A stretch of DNA of 8,824 nucleotides, taken from contig CAAEVI010000163.1 of NCBI GenBank assembly GCA_900759455.1, positions 1-8,824 of the forward strand. Reading direction: 5' to 3'. The notes under the pieces were generated by a model, which did no database searches, had not been told where the DNA came from, and saw only the letters and a program-made list of their open reading frames with translations. This stretch comes from Erysipelotrichaceae bacterium. GTDB lineage: Bacteria > Bacillota_I > Bacilli_A > Erysipelotrichales > Erysipelotrichaceae. The position numbers and the translations under genes are program-made. The first letter of the stretch is position 1, and the number at the start of each line of letters is the position of its first letter. Positions 6,281-8,824 of the stretch are shown piece by piece.

Positions 6281-6694
6281 TTAATCTAATATATCGATGT
6301 AATGACGACAGCGGTCAACCTGTCGTTTGACTACGCTATAACGAAATGGGATTGTCAGAGAAGCATCATTTACAAAAGTAATGCATGTCTGGCTTTCCTT
6401 TGGATGATAATATTTGACAGCCTCTAAATTGATCCAGATCGCATCAGGGCTGGAACAAACGCCAAAAGGCATAAACAGTTCTTTTCGTCGTATAGAGGTT
6501 AGAATCGGAATATGTTTTCTTGCACTCATGATTTTGGCAAAAGCTTCCCGCCGCCCCTGTAGTGTAGAGCCTTCCATTTGACAGCGCGAGTTTAAAAATG
6601 CACTGATTGAACGACATGGACGATATTCTTTTCCGTGGTCTGTATAGATGCATACATTCCCAGTGTTCCATTCGTAGTTTAAATACAATATCAT
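6281..6694 (-). CDS. comK: ComK-family competence transcription factor, short form
   Basis: ComK activates late competence genes by binding AT-rich boxes in the minor groove. The 137-residue product aligns, from memory, with the core of B. subtilis ComK: C38-QMEGSTLQGRR matches CRFFGSSYAGRK, HIPIL (61-65) matches KPPIM, and MPF (75-77) with AIWIN (85-89) matches the FPT and GWIS landmarks. ITFVNDASLTIPFRYSVVKRQ (105-125) matches the VTFSNGKTMELPISYNSFENQ region. It ends soon after this, whereas B. subtilis ComK (192 residues) continues for about 35 more residues, including the FMLYPK segment recognised by the adaptor MecA. The start at 6694 has GAGGGGG upstream. An alternative frame (6444-6710) is a shadow. 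Single-gene unit with its own terminator. Whether it controls competence here is untested. Confidence 0.8.
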   Translation of the reverse strand: MILYLNYEWNTGNVCIYTDHGKEYRPCRSISAFLNSRCQMEGSTLQGRREAFAKIMSARKHIPILTSIRRKELFMPFGVCSSPDAIWINLEAVKYYHPKESQTCITFVNDASLTIPFRYSVVKRQVDRCRHYIDILD

Positions 6695-6737
6695 AATGTT
6701 TCCCCCTCAATAGTTCTATACGAATAAAGCGAAAAAA

Positions 6738-6770
6738 TTACTGTTAGTTTGCATGAAAATTTAACAGTAA
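6738..6770. repeat. 9-bp dyad in the comK upstream region
   Basis: TTACTGTTA (6738-6746) and TAACAGTAA (6762-6770) are perfect inverted repeats separated by 15 bases. They sit 44-76 bases upstream of the comK start. If transcription starts near 6794 (see the candidate promoter), the dyad lies in the leader RNA and could fold; otherwise it may be an operator. I do not see the AAAA-N5-TTTT box known for B. subtilis ComK within it. Confidence 0.6.
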
Positions 6771-6800
6771 GTTGAGGAAAATTACGTATCGGATAAATTC

Positions 6801-6829
6801 ATTATACAAAAGGAGGAAAAAGAAAAACT
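6801..6829 (-). promoter_or_regulatory. candidate promoter of comK
   Basis: On the minus strand TATAAT (6801-6806) is the best -10 in the region. The hexamer 17 bases upstream is AGTTTT (6824-6829), a poor -35. The spacer and the -35 region lie inside the long hairpin at 6807-6843. The predicted leader is about 100 bases. Confidence 0.35.
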
Positions 6830-6843
6830 TTTTCTTCCTTTTG
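6807..6843. repeat. 16-bp stem hairpin between comK and the M15 peptidase gene
   Basis: CAAAAGGAGGAAAAAG (6807-6822) pairs with CTTTTTCTTCCTTTTG (6828-6843) with one G-U wobble and an A5 loop. The stem is purine-rich on one arm and pyrimidine-rich on the other. It has no T run after it in either direction, so it is not a textbook terminator. It lies 85 bases beyond the stop of the M15 peptidase gene and directly upstream of the putative comK -10, so it could end transcription from the former or affect the latter. Confidence 0.65.
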
Positions 6844-6927
6844 ACCGGTATTAGAGGTAAATAATTTGAGCAAACAATTCGTAATGAAAATAACAAAAAA
6901 ATGAAGAATTGTCAATAGCCTGTGCTA

Positions 6928-7608
6928 TTATGGGTCAATTACAGTAGGTGTTTTTCCAATTCCGACAGATTCTGCAACAATTCGACGCCAACTGCAGCAT
7001 CCGCATATACCGTCAGCAGTTAATCCATTGTTTCTTTGGAATGCAATGAGCGCATTTTTAGTGTTCGTTCCGAATGCACCATCCAGCGTTTTGGTTGAAT
7101 ATCCGAGAGCGTTTAATGCATCCTGCAATACAAGCACATAGATTCCTCTGCTGCCGTTTCGCAGAGTTGGATAACCGGCACTGCAAGCCGGAGTACCATA
7201 GCGTTTATCCATATGAACCCATGTTGGTGTCATGCTCTGCGGTTCAACATAAGACCATACTCCCAGATTATTGGCTGTTCGCCATAATCTGTTTCTTTCG
7301 CTGCTGCTGAGCGCCTGACCGCAGTCAAATGCCACACCGGCATAATGCTGAGACTGCTGTCCATGTCCGCCTTCCCAAATACGTTTGAATGCATAACGAA
7401 AAGGAATAGGAGCATTAAAAGAACGTCTTGTAGCATTCCAGCTTTCCATTGCTGCGGTGGTGGACCATAATACGCTTGATGAACTTGATCCGCGGAATTC
7501 CTTGACTTTCATCGTTGTGCCATACGTATAAGGCATGGTCTCATTTTCGCCGCGATAGAAAATTTCCAGTGCCTGGGTATTTACGTTATAAATAATAATT
7601 TTTGCCAT
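6928..7608 (-). CDS. M15-type peptidoglycan D,D-peptidase with C-terminal peptidoglycan-binding domain
   Basis: The 226-residue product is predicted to cleave peptide stems of peptidoglycan. The catalytic domain (about 37-138) shows the M15 zinc signature SQH88YAGVAFD95 and W130-VH132-MD, with E122 as a candidate catalytic residue. Residues 146-212 (TLRNGSRGIYVLVLQDALNALGY, then DGAFGTNTKNALIAFQRNNGLTADG) form a PG_binding_1 domain. The last turn reads GICGCCSW, where GxVGPxTW is usual. There is no signal peptide or membrane helix: the N-terminus is MAKIIIYNVNTQALEIFYRG, a conserved-looking start I associate with clostridial peptidoglycan-binding proteins. Release by lysis or action inside a sporangium is therefore possible but not shown. 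AAAGGGGGG precedes the ATG by five bases. The gene is divergent from the nucleoid-associated protein gene. Confidence 0.83.
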   Translation of the reverse strand: MAKIIIYNVNTQALEIFYRGENETMPYTYGTTMKVKEFRGSSSSSVLWSTTAAMESWNATRRSFNAPIPFRYAFKRIWEGGHGQQSQHYAGVAFDCGQALSSSERNRLWRTANNLGVWSYVEPQSMTPTWVHMDKRYGTPACSAGYPTLRNGSRGIYVLVLQDALNALGYSTKTLDGAFGTNTKNALIAFQRNNGLTADGICGCCSWRRIVAESVGIGKTPTVIDP

Positions 7609-7676
7609 TGAATCCCCCCTTTCTTCTTCAGCATATGAAAAAATGATAAACTGTTATAGGTATCAGTGGAAAATAA

Positions 7677-7706
7677 TTGAAACCTTGTTTACAATCATGA
7701 TAAACT
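7677..7706 (+). promoter_or_regulatory. promoter of the nucleoid-associated protein gene
   Basis: TTGAAA (7677-7682) is followed after 18 bases by TAAACT (7701-7706), which is preceded by TGA to give an extended -10 (TGATAAACT). Transcription would start near 7713, about 25 bases before the chosen ATG at 7738. The ten bases ATGATAAACT also occur at 7643-7652. Confidence 0.55.
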
Positions 7707-7737
7707 TTATCTGCTGTAGATGGAATGGAGGAGCGAT

Positions 7738-8715
7738 ATGGAAATCGATCATATTGCAGTTTTTTTATTAGATACAAAAGAAAAGTTATTTGCCGCAGGA
7801 GAAAGAGAATCCATATTGGAAGGCGATAGCAAATCATTCATAGAGTGTAAACTGGAAAAATTATTTTCTGCGAATCAAAGGAAGGCCGCAAATCTGTCTC
7901 ATGATCACTGGCTGATTTCGTGCATGCACCAATATCAGCAGAACATGACGGACTTTTTGACAGCTGCAAGGCTTATTGCCAAACGATATTATGAAAGCAA
8001 GATCGAATTTGGCGTATTTGACGCAAGCAGTTTGGCGATTGCAGAGGTTTTATATAATGAACGTCGTTTTTTCGTTTTGCTTGACCAGGGATATCGTCAG
8101 GCTTTTAGCTGTTATATGCAGGATGATGAAGAGGCAGTTTATCAGCAGCAACGTTTTCTTTCCGGTTCTCTTTTGAAAGGGGATTTTGGTTTTACGCTGG
8201 AATTAAGTGATTCTTCGTTTCATATCATCGAACAAAAAAAATCAAAAGAAAATGAGGATTTGCTCAGTCTTCATTTTCTTCAGGTACAGGCAGCCCCTTC
8301 TTATGATGAAGTTCATAAGGAAATGGAGAAGACTGTTGTAGATCTGAGCGAGAAATATGAGATGGATGCGGTTGAAGCCTTAAACAAAGTGAAACAGATG
8401 ACCAGGGACCGTATTGAAGAACAGGAAGAAATTCATATTGATGAGATTGCAGAATCAGTTTTTGAAGAAGTACCTTTTGCAGCTGATGAATTTTGTTCAC
8501 GGATGAAAGAAAAAGGCCTGGACCAGGCCGTTTCTACTGAAAAAGTGAAAATGAAAAAGTCTTCCGGAGTGCAGAGAATCAAAACCGATACGGATGTTGA
8601 GATTATCTTTCCGATCGAATATATGAATGAACAGGATAAGTTGGAAATCGTTCATGAGAATGACGGAACGATCGTCATTGCAGTCAAAAATGTATCACGA
8701 ATCAAAAGCCGTTGA
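7738..8715 (+). CDS. nucleoid-associated protein, NdpA/YejK family
   Basis: The 325-residue product matches the 37-kDa nucleoid-associated protein family (NdpA/YejK), which binds the bacterial nucleoid; its exact role in Bacillota is poorly known. The N-terminus MEIDHIAVFLLDT and the C-terminal segment VEIIFPIEYMNEQDKLEIVHENDGTIVIAVKNVSRI are the most typical parts. A charged, probably helical middle region (about 190-250) is rich in Glu and Lys. The ATG at 7738 is chosen because GGAGG at 7727-7731 lies six bases upstream; an in-frame ATG at 7720 would lie upstream of that ribosome site. No hairpin terminator is visible after the stop, so some transcription may run into the next gene. Confidence 0.82.
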   Translation: MEIDHIAVFLLDTKEKLFAAGERESILEGDSKSFIECKLEKLFSANQRKAANLSHDHWLISCMHQYQQNMTDFLTAARLIAKRYYESKIEFGVFDASSLAIAEVLYNERRFFVLLDQGYRQAFSCYMQDDEEAVYQQQRFLSGSLLKGDFGFTLELSDSSFHIIEQKKSKENEDLLSLHFLQVQAAPSYDEVHKEMEKTVVDLSEKYEMDAVEALNKVKQMTRDRIEEQEEIHIDEIAESVFEEVPFAADEFCSRMKEKGLDQAVSTEKVKMKKSSGVQRIKTDTDVEIIFPIEYMNEQDKLEIVHENDGTIVIAVKNVSRIKSR

Positions 8716-8718
8716 AAC

Positions 8719-8747
8719 TTTATCTTTTTTACGCTGTATGCTATACT
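8719..8747 (+). promoter_or_regulatory. promoter of the zinc-ribbon gene (extended -10)
   Basis: TGCTATACT (8739-8747) is an extended -10 element. TTTATC (8719-8724) sits 17 bases upstream as a weak -35. Transcription would start near 8754, within a few bases of the ribosome site, so the leader would be very short. Confidence 0.45.
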
Positions 8748-8766
8748 GGCAGGGGAGGGGTAAGCG

Positions 8767-8824
8767 ATGGAACAAAGACAATATGTTTGTCCGAAATGCG
8801 GATGTCATGAGTTTATCAGTGATC
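8767..8824 (+). CDS. zinc-ribbon protein, N-terminal fragment (runs off window)
   Basis: Nineteen codons are visible, reading MEQRQYVCPKCGCHEFISD. The CPKCGCHEF pattern is a zinc-ribbon knuckle, and it resembles the start of a family of small (60-70 residue) zinc-ribbon, presumed nucleic-acid-binding proteins of Bacillota. The ribosome site GGGGAGGGG (8752-8760) is six bases upstream of the ATG. The second Cys pair expected in the full protein lies outside the window. Confidence 0.7.
   Translation, partial: MEQRQYVCPKCGCHEFISD

Noticed and set aside
6874..6912. ACAATTC / GAATTGT inverted repeat
   Set aside because: Seven-base arms with a 25-base loop in AT-rich DNA are expected by chance.
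6695..6927. ComK boxes (AAAA-N5-TTTT pairs) for autoregulation upstream of comK
   Set aside because: A-runs and T-runs are common here, but no pair with the required 5-base spacing was found by eye.
6914..6929. Hairpin AATAGC-CTGT-GCTATT as terminator of the M15 peptidase gene
   Set aside because: The 6-bp stem is AT-rich, overlaps the stop codon, and the T run on the minus strand begins well after the stem, so it is too weak to call.
7720..7737. ATG at 7720 as the start of the nucleoid-associated protein
   Set aside because: The clear GGAGG at 7727-7731 lies downstream of it and six bases upstream of the ATG at 7738, and MEIDHIAVFLL is the typical family start.

Overview
The window looks like chromosomal DNA of a low-to-moderate GC Bacillota. 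The flavour is anaerobic, and I lean towards the Erysipelotrichia because a six-gene Rnf operon sits beside a ComK-type regulator and a Clostridia/Erysipelotrichia-style peptidoglycan hydrolase. This placement is inferred from protein style and base composition; there is no marker gene here. I see no mobile element, CRISPR array, tRNA or rRNA.

Left part (1-6092): a flavin transferase gene (apbE, cut by the left edge) is divergent from an operon in the order rnfC, rnfD, rnfG, rnfE, rnfA, a 59-residue Cys-rich membrane protein, and rnfB. Gaps are short, several genes overlap or nearly so, and a strong intrinsic terminator ends the operon. Rnf normally moves electrons from reduced ferredoxin to NAD+ and pumps Na+ or H+. 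ApbE would attach FMN to threonines of RnfD and RnfG on the outer face of the membrane.

The main oddity is the end of this operon. RnfB is only 102 residues. It keeps the membrane anchor and the first [4Fe-4S] motif but ends before the ferredoxin-like domain, which in other organisms receives electrons from ferredoxin. The open reading frame just upstream (5518-5697) encodes a membrane-anchored protein with four clustered cysteines and is translationally coupled to rnfA. Together they suggest a modified electron-input module.

Middle (6093-7608): two minus-strand genes. The first is a short ComK-family competence regulator that ends where the DNA-binding core ends. Its upstream region is AT-rich and carries a 9-bp dyad and a long hairpin. 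The second is an M15-type D,D-peptidase with a C-terminal peptidoglycan-binding domain and no signal peptide.

Right part (7609-8824): a plus-strand nucleoid-associated protein (NdpA/YejK family) with its own promoter, then the first 19 codons of a zinc-ribbon protein. No gene-free stretch exceeds 300 bases. The longest are 6021-6280, which holds two opposed terminators, and 6695-6927, which holds the comK upstream region.
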